NCBI RefSeq assembly: GCF_006739205.1 | Contig: NZ_AP019720.1 | Coordinates: 744,001 to 808,000 of the forward strand | Direction: 5' to 3' | DNA length: 64,000 nt | DNA from: Streptococcus mutans | Lineage (GTDB): Bacteria; Bacillota; Bacilli; Lactobacillales; Streptococcaceae | Part shown: positions 19,676 through 29,039 of the stretch, one piece after another | How the letters are laid out: each line of letters opens with the position of its first letter | Position numbering within the stretch: position 1 is the first letter of the stretch | Position numbers and translations under genes: made by a program | The notes under the pieces: generated by a model | Database searches by the model: none | What the model was told of the DNA's origin: nothing | What the model saw: only the letters and a program-made list of their open reading frames with translations

Positions 19676-19732
19676 AAAGTAAGTTCTCCCTATCTGGCAA
19701 TTTGGTTGAGACAGAACCTTTCTATTTAGTTG

Positions 19733-20240
19733 TTAATTTGTTATGAGTTTGATTGCGACTAGAGAGGGTTTATGTTGGATAAGTTTTAGTGATTGAATGA
19801 TATTCTCAGGATTTATAGGAGAGATGCCAAGTAACTTAGCTAATTCTTCAATGTAGACAAAGGTAAAGATATCATAGGCTGATTGATTATTCAGAGTGGC
19901 ACGCCTAACGCCGTTAACATGTGGGTTAATAATCATCTTGTGTTAAGTTAGCAAAAGAAGTTCCTTTAGGCAAATTATCCCGAATGAGGGTGTGGCTTTT
20001 CTCAATATGTCCTTTCTAGTCAGGACGATTGAGGCACAGAAGAGTAGTAGCTTAGACTCTTCTCTCACATCAAACTTGATATTATCCACCCTAGTGAACT
20101 CTCCCACGTTGTCAGTAAGAATAACAGGAGAAAGCTTCAAAGAAATCCTTATTCCCTTCATAACCACGATAAAGGCGTGAAAGCTTATGTTCCACCTTGT
20201 CCTCTTCTGGTCATTTTTTACTTACAATAAGTGATCCAAT
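19733..20240 (-). pseudogene. IS30-family transposase, C-terminal fragment
   Basis: On the minus strand two frames together give an IS30-like C-terminus. LSPVILTDNVGEFTR corresponds to the usual TDNGSEF Asp segment, and IINPHVNGVRRATLNN with AYDIFTFVY corresponds to the block near the end of the integrase domain. Frameshifts and a G-to-V change at the catalytic Asp segment show that it is dead. Confidence 0.65.
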
Positions 20241-21114
20241 AGTGGTCAATGATACACTCCTCATATAGTGGACAGTGAAAAACCAAAAATTCACTAGAAG
20301 TTATAAGGGGAGTTTTCTTATGTCTAAAAGAAGTTCAAAGTCTGTAGCTGAAAAACTGGAGATTGTTTTGTTGTACTTGGAACGAGAGAGATCCATTTCA
20401 ACCTTAACAAGGCATTCTGGAGTAGATCATCAAACCATCAAAGATTGGGTTAGAAAATACAAAGGATCAGACATAGAGGGTCTCAAAGAGTCTAGAATTT
20501 GAAAGAAATATAGTCAAGAACTGAAGGAACAAGCCATTCGGGATTACCTTGAGGGTCAAGGAAGTTTAGCTCAATTGTTGAAAAATATGGGGTCTCTAAT
20601 TTTCATGTTCCATAAGGTGGATAAAACGGTATACTAGTGGTGAAACATTACCAACCACTCGTAAAGAACGGACTCGTATGAAACAAGGACGCAAGACAAC
20701 TTTTGAAGGACGTATTGAAATTGTCACTTTCACAATGGTTCACAATAAGAACTATCACGCGGCGGTTGAGAAGTATGGGGGCTCTTACCAACAAGTTTAC
20801 TCATGGGTGAGAAAGTTTAAGAAAGATGGCATCAATGGACTATTAGACCGACGTGGAAAAGGTCTTGAAAGCAAACTAATATCCGTCGTTATTGTGGCTA
20901 TTGTACTAAGACCAGTTTGATAAACATTGAAGAGAATAGTCTCAATTGTGACTTCACAGCTGAAGCACCGAATCAGAAAAGGTGTACAGGTGTTACCTTC
21001 TTGCAATACGATCTTGCCCCTCTTGAAAAGAGAGACAAGGCCGTTGAAAAGAACCACTTATAATGGACAGTATAAAAAAGTTATATACTGTTCTTATAAG
21101 GAGGTTCTTTTCAT

Positions 21115-21372
21115 ATGGCCAAAAAAGGAAGCAAGTTCACTAAGTATTCATCAGAATTCAAATTACAGGTCGTAAAAGATTACCTTAGTGGGAAGAGTGG
21201 AGGGATGCCTTCCATTGTCAAAAAATATGGGTTAAAATCAGATAATCAGGGACTAACTTGGACAAGGAAATACCGCGAAAACCCAGCCCTACTCACACAA
21301 GATTTACGAGGCACTAAGTCCACTGGTCGTCCTAAAACGAGAAATCTAGATGAGATGTCACTAGAAGAGTAG
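21115..21372 (+). pseudogene. IS3-family OrfA, prematurely stopped
   Basis: This 85-residue helix-turn-helix protein (KFTKYSSEFKLQVVKDYLSG) is typical of IS150-group OrfA. After the TAG at 21370 the frame continues with OrfA-like residues for about 20 codons, which shows that the stop is a mutation. Confidence 0.7.
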
Positions 21373-21507
21373 AATGCTTATCTACACATGGAGAATACTA
21401 TTTTAAAGACCTTAAGGCCTCTCCTCAGAAAGTGAGAAGAGGCCATCTTTATCAAGTCGTTGATCGGTTAAAGAATCGTTACCCTGTCTCCTCTTTATGT
21501 TCCTATT

Positions 21508-22299
21508 TTGGTTTCCCAAGGTCATCATACCTACCTCTGGTTAAGCAATGGGAAACCTGAATATAAGCAGTTTGATTCAAACCTCGCTCAAAAGGTTACA
21601 GACCTCTTCCATGATACTCAGAAAGGTTATCGCTTCATCTGTTATCAACTCTTCCGTAACCCAAAGACTATTTTACGCTATATGCGTATTCTTGGTCATT
21701 ACTCACCTATTCGTAAGAAGACGTATCATTCTTGTACTCAACGAGAGATAACTGAAAAGGCAAGACACGTCCACTACAACGTGCTTGCCCGAAACTTTAA
21801 AGCAGAACGCCCTCCCCAGAAACTAACAACGGATGTCAGCTACGTTTACTACAACTATGGGAGGATGTTCCTGAGTGTCATAAAAGATTGTTATGACAAT
21901 TCCATTTTAGACTATACGCTATCCGATTTCAATGATAACAAGTTAGTTTTTGATAATATAGATCTTGTATTTAATAATTTCTGGGATTCAACTAAGGTCT
22001 GCATTCTTCATTCTGATCAAGGATTTCAATACACCAATCAACAATATCTTCGAAAACTAGACCAATATGGAGTGACCATTTCTCATTCTGGTAAGGGAAA
22101 TAGTTACGATAATGCAGCCTGTGAGAATTTCTTTTCTCACTTGAAGAGTGAGTCCTTAAGACCATTTCCACCTAAAGACAAGGGAACACTCATCCGTCAA
22201 ATTAGGGAATACATTAACTGGTATAACTACCACAGATCACAAGAGAAATTAAAAGGTATGACTCCTATGGAATTCAGGAAGCCATACCTTACTAAATAA
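21508..22299 (+). CDS. IS3-family transposase OrfB (DDE integrase)
   Basis: The 263-residue frame has all three catalytic residues in family context. The first Asp is in KLTTDVSYVYY, the second in LHSDQGFQYTN and the Glu in ACENFFSHLKSE, followed by YINWYNYHRSQEKLKGMTP. In an active element OrfB is made as an OrfAB fusion by -1 frameshifting. Here OrfA is broken, so the catalytic domain is intact but probably not expressed as a working transposase. The first 5 to 10 residues are outside the usual family start. Confidence 0.8.
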   Translation: MVSQGHHTYLWLSNGKPEYKQFDSNLAQKVTDLFHDTQKGYRFICYQLFRNPKTILRYMRILGHYSPIRKKTYHSCTQREITEKARHVHYNVLARNFKAERPPQKLTTDVSYVYYNYGRMFLSVIKDCYDNSILDYTLSDFNDNKLVFDNIDLVFNNFWDSTKVCILHSDQGFQYTNQQYLRKLDQYGVTISHSGKGNSYDNAACENFFSHLKSESLRPFPPKDKGTLIRQIREYINWYNYHRSQEKLKGMTPMEFRKPYLTK

Positions 22300-22379
22300 T
22301 ACGCTTTTTATACTGTCTATTTTAGATGGGGCTTGACAGTTGCCTAATCTTTTATTATTTCATTGTCCACTTGACAGGG

Positions 22380-23012
22380 AGCAGTTCATTATAGTCTCTA
22401 AGAGTCCTTTTTGATTCTCTTTAACAGCTAAGCAACAGTCTGCCTACTTCTTGATAATCTTATTGGCAATGACTTTCTGAATGCCCATAGCGTCAATACT
22501 AATTAGGCAACCTTTTACTGATAAGTGTTCTAATAAATCTGGTATAGCTGTGTTTTCACTTCCCTTATCATCACAGTTACCACTTGATCATAACAGATGC
22601 CCAAGTCTGTCGCATAAGCAGAGACAACATGTAACGCTTTTTGGACTGGCATTGCCTCTCATTGTTTTGCCATCAAAAGCCAGCAGCAAAGGTTGGGAAG
22701 GTTTTAGCTGATAACTCTGCTTCTTGAAGCATTTCTGACTACATCAGAGTTGACCCTCACAAGAACTTGATTATCTAAGGTCGCAAACACGCCTTGCAGC
22801 GTATCATGGATGGAATACCATTTTCTAGCTTAAGAACACGACGTAAAGAAGACCAGACCCATAGGCTTTCCAAAGTCTTCAATATCTTACCATTATCGGC
22901 TGCTGTCAGGTGAGCAAAGAAAATCAAAAGAACTATTAGACAAACAGTGTTTGATTTTCCAATTCTTACGATCATCATGTACCGCAATCAGAAAATTAAG
23001 GATTTCAGTCAT
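22380..23012 (-). pseudogene. ISAs1-family transposase remnant
   Basis: On the minus strand, broken frames give MTEILNFLIAVHDDRKNW at the start. ISAs1-like blocks follow: NGKTMRGNASP, TAIPDLLEHLSVKGCLISIDAMG and AVKENQKGL. Several frameshifts and stops are present. The IDAMG block carries the Asp typical of this DDE family. It sits inside the split IS30-type element. Confidence 0.65.
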
Positions 23013-23039
23013 TCAAAACATCTCCTAAGTCTATTATCC

Positions 23040-23273
23040 TTAAGAGGAGAGTTTGTGCTTGTGAAATTATTCTCTGAAAACAGTCTTTTCTTCATGCATT
23101 TGACGTGCTTCATAACAGTTATTCTTGATGAGAGGTGCTTACGAATTTCTTTAGAAACAGTTGAAAGAATCTTGCCAATTTGTGATCCGATCTCATGAAA
23201 AGTCTTTTACCGTTCGATGCCCATTGAATGTCATTACGACGGTGTCTGAGAGGGTTAAATGTTTGTGTTTCAT
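23040..23273 (-). pseudogene. IS30-family transposase, N-terminal fragment
   Basis: The minus-strand frame starts MKHKHLTLSDT, which matches the usual IS30-type start (KHLTLSDR). It then continues through frameshifts and stops to KNNCYEARQMHEE-like sequence. It is the missing front half of the fragment at 19733-20240. Confidence 0.6.
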
Positions 23274-23412
23274 CTTAGTAAGTCCTATTTGTCCCAGACT
23301 AAGTTCTACACTATTTTGTCATTTCAGTCTAACTTCTTGTTTATGATGAAAACTAGAACTTACTTTAGGAATTATCCTTCTATTTTCTTTATGCGATTGG
23401 CGTGATTTTTTC

Positions 23413-23441
23413 TTGACATTATTCTTTAATTTTTATACAAT
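23413..23441 (+). promoter_or_regulatory. Strong promoter of the methyltransferase-transporter operon
   Basis: Consensus -35 TTGACA (23413-23418), a 17-bp spacer and -10 TACAAT (23436-23441). It is the best promoter in the island. Confidence 0.85.
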
Positions 23442-23442
23442 A

Positions 23443-23476
23443 AAGTTTGAAATATAAATATAAATATTTCAAACTT
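23443..23476 (+). promoter_or_regulatory. Candidate TetR-type operator, perfect 13-bp dyad
   Basis: AAGTTTGAAATAT (23443-23455) and ATATTTCAAACTT (23464-23476) are exact reverse complements around an 8-bp AT core. They start two bases after the -10 box and cover the expected transcription start. A repressor bound here would block the promoter. The core TGAAAT...ATTTCA recurs at the TetR gene at 28458. Confidence 0.7.
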
Positions 23477-23504
23477 ATGTAAAAGGAGAATTTTGTAATT
23501 TTAC

Positions 23505-24104
23505 ATGTTGATTCATTATCTTATTAAGCAAGCTAAAAAACCTAGCGGTGCTGTTGGCCGAGTAATTACCAAAATCTGGTCTTCCTATTTTAAAGATCTC
23601 AGTCTCTGGGTGATCAGACAGACGGCTATCTCAGACAATAGTCGGATTTTAGAAGTAGGCTATGGTGGAGGTAGTACCATCAAAAATCTTATCGCTTTAG
23701 GTAAGAATCTTGAGATTCATGGAATAGATATCTCTAAAGAATCCTATCAAACTACAAAACGGATTAATCGAGAGTCAGTACAGAATGGAAGTGTTCAACT
23801 TAAAATTGGAAGTGTAGAGGCCTTACCCTATCAAAATCAATATTTTGATGTCGTATTCGCCATCCAAACCCATCTTTTTTGGAAGGATCTAAAAAAAGGT
23901 TTTCAAGAAATTTACCGAGTGATGTCCAGCCATTCTATTTTGGTTGTCGCTTCTGAAAAAGATAAAATAAACTATCACATGACAATGTATCAAACAAGCC
24001 ATGAGCTGAGTAAATTGCTAAAAAGCATTGGGTTTTCAAAAATTGAAAAAAGTAAAAATCAGGATTGGTTTTTATATACTATCTATAAATCTGAAGAGAC
24101 CTAA
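23505..24104 (+). CDS. SAM-dependent methyltransferase, class I
   Basis: This 199-residue protein has motif I ILEVGYGGGST (about residue 48). The acidic motif II end HGIDIS, a YFDVVFAIQTHLFW motif IV and EIYRVMSSHSILVVAS follow, so it is a Methyltransf_11-type enzyme. The substrate is unknown. It sits 12 bases before the first copy of the ABC transporter genes under one strong promoter, so methylation of, or resistance to, the island's product are possible roles. AAAGGAG lies 16 bases before the ATG, a long spacing. An in-frame TTG closer in is followed at once by a stop. Confidence 0.8.
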   Translation: MLIHYLIKQAKKPSGAVGRVITKIWSSYFKDLSLWVIRQTAISDNSRILEVGYGGGSTIKNLIALGKNLEIHGIDISKESYQTTKRINRESVQNGSVQLKIGSVEALPYQNQYFDVVFAIQTHLFWKDLKKGFQEIYRVMSSHSILVVASEKDKINYHMTMYQTSHELSKLLKSIGFSKIEKSKNQDWFLYTIYKSEET

Positions 24105-24116
24105 TCGGAGGAAAAG

Positions 24117-24818
24117 ATGAACATTATTGAATTTAAAAATGTATCGAAAAGATACAAAGTAGGAAATCAGGAAATTGAAGCAGTAAAGCATGTTTCATTC
24201 AACATTGAATCCGGAGAATTTGTAGTTGTTTTAGGAGCCAGTGGCGCTGGAAAAAGTACTATTCTTAATTTATTGGGGGGAATGGATACAGTATCTGAAG
24301 GTCAAATACTTGTTGAAGGACAGGATATTGTTAACTTCAGTGAAAAGGAATTAACAAAATACCGTGCTGAAAAAATTGGTTTTGTTTTTCAATTTTATAA
24401 CCTTATATCAAATTTGAATACCCTAGAAAATGTGGAATTTGCCATAGAGGTATCCCAAAAATCTCTGAATCCAAAGGATATTCTAAAAAGAGTAGGATTG
24501 TCTGAACGATTAAAGAACTTTCCTTCACAACTTTCAGGAGGTGAACAACAAAGGGTATCAATAGCACGAGCCATTGCTAAAAATCCTCTGTTATTACTCT
24601 GCGATGAACCTACAGGAGCTTTAGATTATGAAACTGGGAAGGAAGTCCTTCAATTGATTAAGGAATTAAACGAAAGTACCAAAAAGAGCGTTGTTTTAAT
24701 CACTCATAATAGTGCTATTTCAAAAATTGCCGATAAAGTCATTCATGTTCGAAGCGGACAAATCGAGAAAATTGAATATAATTCAGATAAAATTCCAGTT
24801 TCAGAGTTAGAGTGGTAA
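24117..24818 (+). CDS. ABC transporter ATP-binding protein, copy 1
   Basis: This 233-residue ATPase of the MacB/LolD type has Walker [10 protein letters not shown] (about residue 40), the Q-loop FVFQFYN, signature LSGGEQQR, Walker [13 protein letters not shown] and the switch His in LITHNSA. It would power the permease encoded two bases downstream. GGAGG precedes the ATG. The protein is identical to the copy at 33093. Transport of the island's lipopeptide, or immunity to it, is the natural guess from the neighbours. Confidence 0.92.
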   Translation: MNIIEFKNVSKRYKVGNQEIEAVKHVSFNIESGEFVVVLGASGAGKSTILNLLGGMDTVSEGQILVEGQDIVNFSEKELTKYRAEKIGFVFQFYNLISNLNTLENVEFAIEVSQKSLNPKDILKRVGLSERLKNFPSQLSGGEQQRVSIARAIAKNPLLLLCDEPTGALDYETGKEVLQLIKELNESTKKSVVLITHNSAISKIADKVIHVRSGQIEKIEYNSDKIPVSELEW

Positions 24819-24819
24819 T

Positions 24820-27165
24820 ATGATGAAAATTTTATTAAAAAAATTATTTAGAGATATTCGTACCAATATAGCACAATTTATAACAATTATTTTAATTGTT
24901 TCTATTGGTTCTTTTCTTTTTGTTGGCTTGTCTAGTGTTGCCAGTAGCTTAAGAGATTATACAAAAAACTACTATCATGACTATCACCTGAGCGATGCAA
25001 CAGTAAATTTTATTTCGCTTACTTCAAAAAAGATAGATGCTATTAAAGATAAATATACTAATATACAAGAGGCAGAGGGACGTGTTAATTTTGAAGGAAA
25101 ACAAACTTTCAAAAATTATAGCTCTGCTTTAACAATTTCTAGCTTTTCTCCTACTTCTAAGCTAAATCGTTCTTATATTGTGCAGGGAAGAAAAAAACTC
25201 AATAACAACGAAATCTTGTTAGATAGTGATTATATTAAGGCGCATCATTATAAGATGAATGATTCTATACAAATTCAAATCAATAGTAAGAAGTTCACTT
25301 TTAAAATCGCAGGAATTATTGAGAATCCTGAGTTTGTTATGAAAGTATCAGGAAATAATTTAACACCTGAGCCTCAAAAATTCGGCATAGGTTATATCAC
25401 AGAACAGAAAGCTTTCGATATTTCAAAAAAAAATCATTCTTATAATCAACTTCTTTTAAAGATTAAGGGTAATAATAGTAAAAAGGTTCTTCAAAAACTT
25501 TCTGAAGATTATGATACAACTTATATTTCTGGTCTTGTTACAACTGAATCAAGTAACTACACTAATTTAAAAAGTTTAATCACAACCGATGAAAGTCTTA
25601 GCAGGGTTATTCCTATCTTATTCTTTATTGTTGCTGCGGTCATTACTTTTATTTCAATGACACGGCTCATACAACAAAACAGAGTACAGACAGGAATCAT
25701 GCGCTCCTTAGGTAAAAGAATTAGATACATAAGAAGTTATTACTTATTCTATACTTTATTGACAAGTTCTATTGGGACATTTATTGGAAGTGTGCTAGCT
25801 TACTTTGCTTTTACTGATATTGGTGAAGCTCAAGTATCTTCATTGTATGCTTTACCAAATTATCATGTGAAGATTGAGTTACAATCTTTGATTCCTTCTT
25901 TTTGCCTTGTTTTATTATTTGGTTTATTAGCTATTTATTTTTCAACGCGAAAAGTTTTAAAAGAGAGACCAGCAAATTTGATTAGACAGGAGCCTCCTAA
26001 AAATATTAAAGGTATTTTATTAGAAAGGATTCCTTTCTTATGGCGGTATTTATCTTATGGAAGTAAATATGTTATTCGGAATATTTTCTTAAATAAAATA
26101 CGTTTTTGCCTTAATTTACTAGGTGTTGCTTTATCTTTTTTGATGATTATATTAGCTTTTGGTTATTATAACGCTATGACTACTGTAGTTAATACGGAAA
26201 TTAATGATGTCAATACTTATAATATTAGTATTATTTCTCCTAAAATTAACTCTATACAAGATAAATTATCAAATAATCCACATCTAAAGTTTGAAAAGTT
26301 AGATATTCAAAAGTTAGAACTTGGACAAGGAAATAATAGTATTGCAACGACTTTATATGCTAGTAGTCAAAAAGAGCATTTTATGAAAGTTTATAAGAAA
26401 AACGGTCAAGAATTGTCTCACTATTCAAATGGCATTGTCATACCAAAGGTTTATGCTAATAAGCTTCATTTAAAGATTGGGGATAAAGTAAGATTAGCCC
26501 TTTCAAATACTCAACAATCTCCCATAAAAGTTAGAGTAACAGCCATATCAACCCAATATTCTTCTAAATTTATTGTTGCTGACGCTGACTATTTGAAAGA
26601 ACAAGGCGTTACCCTTCACCCCTCAATGCTATTAATCCAAAAAGGAAAAAATAGTAATGAAAAAACATCCCAATTAATTCAATCGGCCAAAGTTATTGAT
26701 AAGGATTTAACTTATACAACTAAAAAGGATGTTCGATCAAATATGAATGCTATTTTATCAACGACATTTCCAATGGTTGTTCTATTTCTTATTTGTGCCA
26801 TGTCATTAACAGTAGCGACTATTTATAATATTTCATCTATTAATATTTTTGATCGAACTAGAGATATTGCCACACTCAAAGTGTTAGGCTACTCTAAAAA
26901 TAAAGTGAATAACCTTATTTTTAAGGAAAATATAATTATTTCTTGTGTAGCTATGGGCTTTGCTTTACCTGTCGGTCATTCGCTCTTTATCCTTTTTATT
27001 AACGCTATGACGACAGAACTGCAGGCTATGCCGAACGAATTACCATATTGGTGTTTTGCTTTAGCTATTGTCTGTGTTTTAGGAATCACCATTTTATCAA
27101 ATTTACTTTTGCATCGAAAGGTTAAAGCCATTGATATGATTGAGGGGTTAAAGAGTGTTGAATAA
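24820..27165 (+). CDS. ABC transporter permease, FtsX/MacB type, copy 1
   Basis: This 781-residue membrane protein has one N-terminal helix (about residues 15-38), an extracellular domain, and a first FtsX-like helix group (about 265-385). A helix near 435-455 and a second large extracellular domain follow, then a second FtsX group (about 660-775). This layout is seen in permeases that extract or export hydrophobic peptides and lipids. It pairs with the ATPase just upstream. ATG codons at 24820 and 24823 are both possible. It is identical to copy 2. Confidence 0.9.
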   Translation: MMKILLKKLFRDIRTNIAQFITIILIVSIGSFLFVGLSSVASSLRDYTKNYYHDYHLSDATVNFISLTSKKIDAIKDKYTNIQEAEGRVNFEGKQTFKNYSSALTISSFSPTSKLNRSYIVQGRKKLNNNEILLDSDYIKAHHYKMNDSIQIQINSKKFTFKIAGIIENPEFVMKVSGNNLTPEPQKFGIGYITEQKAFDISKKNHSYNQLLLKIKGNNSKKVLQKLSEDYDTTYISGLVTTESSNYTNLKSLITTDESLSRVIPILFFIVAAVITFISMTRLIQQNRVQTGIMRSLGKRIRYIRSYYLFYTLLTSSIGTFIGSVLAYFAFTDIGEAQVSSLYALPNYHVKIELQSLIPSFCLVLLFGLLAIYFSTRKVLKERPANLIRQEPPKNIKGILLERIPFLWRYLSYGSKYVIRNIFLNKIRFCLNLLGVALSFLMIILAFGYYNAMTTVVNTEINDVNTYNISIISPKINSIQDKLSNNPHLKFEKLDIQKLELGQGNNSIATTLYASSQKEHFMKVYKKNGQELSHYSNGIVIPKVYANKLHLKIGDKVRLALSNTQQSPIKVRVTAISTQYSSKFIVADADYLKEQGVTLHPSMLLIQKGKNSNEKTSQLIQSAKVIDKDLTYTTKKDVRSNMNAILSTTFPMVVLFLICAMSLTVATIYNISSINIFDRTRDIATLKVLGYSKNKVNNLIFKENIIISCVAMGFALPVGHSLFILFINAMTTELQAMPNELPYWCFALAIVCVLGITILSNLLLHRKVKAIDMIEGLKSVE

Positions 27166-27229
27166 AATCACAAATTTGGGCAAAAACTAGTCCTTAAGTA
27201 AAACCACATCTGTTTTGACGGCTCTCACC

Positions 27230-27957
27230 AAAAAGAGTCTGAGACAAATAAACCACCCGCTATGCGGGTGCGCATTGAATGTTATACAAAAAATCTCCAA
27301 ACGCGATACAATAAAGGTGTTCAAGCCTATTGTAAAGCGAAAGGAGCAAAAAATGGCACAAAAGGCACATAGTTTATCACATACAAAGTGGATATGTTCT
27401 ATCACCTTGTGTTCACCCCTAAGTATAGACGAAAAATCATCTATAATCAATATCGAAGTAGTTTAGGCGAGATATTCCAACGATTATGCAGTTACAAAGA
27501 TGTTGAAATTATCGAAGGCCATCTGATGCCAGACCATGTTCATATTGTTGGTCAGCCTTCCACCAAGAATAAGTGTTTCAAGTTTCATGGGCTATTTAAA
27601 AGGTAAGAGTGCTCTTATGATGTTTGATAAACACGCTAATCTCAAATATAAATTTGGGAATCGCCATTTTTGGGCAGAGGGCTATTATGTGAGTACAGTG
27701 GGACTTAACGAAGCCACAATAAAGAAATATATACAAGAACAAGAAAAACATGATAGCGCACTTGATAAATTGAGCGTGAAAGAATATGAAGATCCCTTTA
27801 GGGATAATGGCAAGTAATACCATAGCCCCTTTGAGAGGTAAGTGACGAGTCAAAAGCAGTTAGGCTTGAACAAAGTGAAAGCCAGCGTCTTTAGGCGCTG
27901 GCTGGTGATGTGGGCTTATAGCCCTCGTCCAAACCACCCGTTAGACGGGTGGTTATG
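27230..27957 (+). mobile_element. IS200/IS605-type element, degenerate
   Basis: The hairpin ends typical of this family are present. On the left CACCCGC/GCGGGTG (27254-27270), and on the right AACCACCCG/CGGGTGGTT (27932-27954). Between them lies a broken Y1 transposase gene. There are no inverted repeats in the usual sense, as expected for single-strand transposition. Confidence 0.75.
27353..27817 (+). pseudogene. IS200-type Y1 (HUH) transposase TnpA, frameshifted
   Basis: Three frames read together give a TnpA protein. It starts MAQKAHSLSHTKW, then YHLVFTPKYRRKI and the HUH motif within HLMPDHVHI, then FWAEGYYVSTVGLNEATIKKYI with the catalytic Tyr helix. Frameshifts near 27393 and 27560 disrupt it, so it cannot make a full enzyme. 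Confidence 0.8.
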
Positions 27958-27989
27958 ATTTGAAGGGGAGGGTGTCTAGATTGGGTGTC

Positions 27990-28395
27990 AGGGAAAAGAC
28001 CAGCATTTGAAGTTTAGATGGGGTTATATCCTTATATCCATGCAGGAGATCGTTGCCATAGCCAACGTGGCAAACTCATCAAACCTGTTCAATTTTGGTT
28101 ATTTTTGGACAAGCAAGAACTTGTTTTCTCAAATGACCGACTATCTTAAGACGTAGTACGGACACTATGGTCTCAAAAACATGGTTATTATCAACGATGA
28201 TTCAGGCTACGAAGCCAACAGGTTTGAGGAGTTGTTGGGACGGCATAAGAGCTTTGCTTACTGCTTTGATTCTTACCACGTGGTGAAAGTATGTCACAGG
28301 CAAGTACTGCTTTAGAGATGCACTTGCACCCCGATTGGATAACTAAGGAAATGGATTTAAGACTTTAGAAAACTTTCCGAGGGAAACTTGGTACA
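27990..28395 (+). pseudogene. Transposase fragment, possibly ISLre2 (UPF0236) type
   Basis: Broken plus-strand frames contain KLIKPVQFWLFLDKQELVF and, further on, LKNMVIINDDSGYEANRFEE followed by FAYCFDSYHVVKV. The pattern of a D-SGYE segment followed by a D-x-YH segment resembles ISLre2/UPF0236 transposases. There are several stops. The family assignment is from memory and uncertain; that it is dead is clear. Confidence 0.45.
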
Positions 28396-28400
28396 AACAA

Positions 28401-28441
28401 AAATGAAATTTGAGCAATATATTTCATTTTTATGTTATAAT
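28401..28441 (+). promoter_or_regulatory. Promoter and candidate autoregulatory operator of the TetR gene
   Basis: TGTTATAAT (28433-28441) is an extended -10 box. Just upstream, AAATGAAAT (28401-28409) and ATTTCATTT (28421-28429) form a perfect 9-bp dyad with an 11-bp spacer that overlaps the -35 region. The core TGAAAT...ATTTCA also occurs in the dyad at 23443-23476. Confidence 0.65.
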
Positions 28442-28457
28442 GATGGCGAGGTATTCA

Positions 28458-29039
28458 ATGAATCAATATCAAAAAACAACAGAGAGAAAAAAACAAGCTA
28501 TTATTCAAGCAGCTTTGCATTTATTTAAAGAAAAAGGTTTTAAAGGGACGAGTATCAAGTCTATTGCAAAGGCAGCACAAGTATCTCCTGTTTCCATCTA
28601 CAATTATTTCGAAAGTAAAGAGAGTTTAGTAGATTTATGTGTTAATAAACTATTTGAAGAAATTACACAGGAAGCTGAAAACATTTTAACCAGTGAAATA
28701 GATTTTAAGATGAAGTTATGTCAAGCTTTAGCGTTATGTCAAAAAAAAATGAGTCATCAGATTTCTGTCTATTTTAAAGAAAAAACGATAAAAGATCCTA
28801 CTTTTTCAAAATTATTAACGAAAGCCATTGTTGCCAAAAAACGTGAGATTTATCGTTCTTATATTAAGCTAGGAAAAGATGAAGGAGTTATCGCTAAAGA
28901 TTTGTCAACAGAACTTATATTAAACGTTATGGATGCTCTCAATAGTATTGGAAATCAATTATCAGAAAGTGAGAATTTAGGAGAAGAAATTGAACAAATT
29001 CATCGGCTTTTCTTGTATGGAATTTTTGGAAAAATTTAA
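28458..29039 (+). CDS. TetR/AcrR-family transcriptional regulator
   Basis: This 193-residue protein has an N-terminal helix-turn-helix (KKQAIIQAALHLFKEKGFKGTSIKSIAKAAQVSPVSIYNYFESKESL, about residues 10-56) and a helical ligand-binding domain. I chose the ATG at 28458, not the earlier in-frame start, because the -10 box lies at 28436-28441 and GGCGAGG sits just before this ATG. TetR proteins usually repress neighbouring transport or modification genes and their own promoter. Targets inferred from shared dyads are its own gene and the methyltransferase-transporter operon. Confidence 0.85.
   Translation: MNQYQKTTERKKQAIIQAALHLFKEKGFKGTSIKSIAKAAQVSPVSIYNYFESKESLVDLCVNKLFEEITQEAENILTSEIDFKMKLCQALALCQKKMSHQISVYFKEKTIKDPTFSKLLTKAIVAKKREIYRSYIKLGKDEGVIAKDLSTELILNVMDALNSIGNQLSESENLGEEIEQIHRLFLYGIFGKI

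Larger units (their letters stand above)
21064..22319 (+). mobile_element. IS3-family element (IS150 group), inner element
   Basis: The ends are TGGACAGTATAAAAAAG (21064-21080) and CTTTTTATACTGTCTA (22304-22319), good terminal inverted repeats. The element is about 1.26 kb, the usual IS3-family size. OrfA is at 21115-21372 and OrfB at 21508-22299. OrfA ends early at a TAG and the OrfA-OrfB junction is out of register, so it is probably not active on its own. Confidence 0.8.
20269..22368 (+). mobile_element. IS3-family remnant (IS150-like), outer element
   Basis: The left end TGGACAGTGAAA (20269-20280) and the right end TTTCATTGTCCA (22357-22368) are inverted repeats with one mismatch. Inside are two helix-turn-helix OrfA fragments (20317-20502 and 20678-20870). 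An OrfB fragment around 20935-21030 reads NCDFTAEAPNQKRCTGVTFLQ, resembling the DDE start of IS150-type transposases with the first catalytic Asp changed to Gly. A second IS3-type element interrupts it. Confidence 0.65.
19676..23366 (-). mobile_element. Degenerate IS30-type element split by nested insertions
   Basis: The C-terminal part of an IS30-type transposase lies at 19733-20240 and the N-terminal part at 23040-23273, both on the minus strand and in the right order for one gene. The outer ends carry AAAGTAAGTTCT (19676-19687) and its exact complement AGAACTTACTTT (23355-23366), which fit as terminal inverted repeats. Between the two halves sit an ISAs1 remnant and a pair of nested IS3-type elements. 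The single-element reading is inference. Confidence 0.6.
24097..27167 (+). repeat. Direct repeat, copy 1 (3,071 bp, ABC transporter block)
   Basis: This copy matches 33073-36143 with no difference noticed. It includes the last eight bases of the methyltransferase gene on the left. On the right it includes the first 13 bases of the thioesterase reading frame found after copy 2. The offset is 8,976 bp. Confidence 0.92.

Noticed and set aside
22481..23346. Several plus-strand ORFs of 60-85 residues
   Set aside because: They are antisense shadows of ISAs1 and IS30 transposase remnants read on the minus strand.
27961..28400. A functional gene between the IS200 remnant and the TetR gene
   Set aside because: Stops in all frames interrupt transposase-like segments, so it is a fragment.
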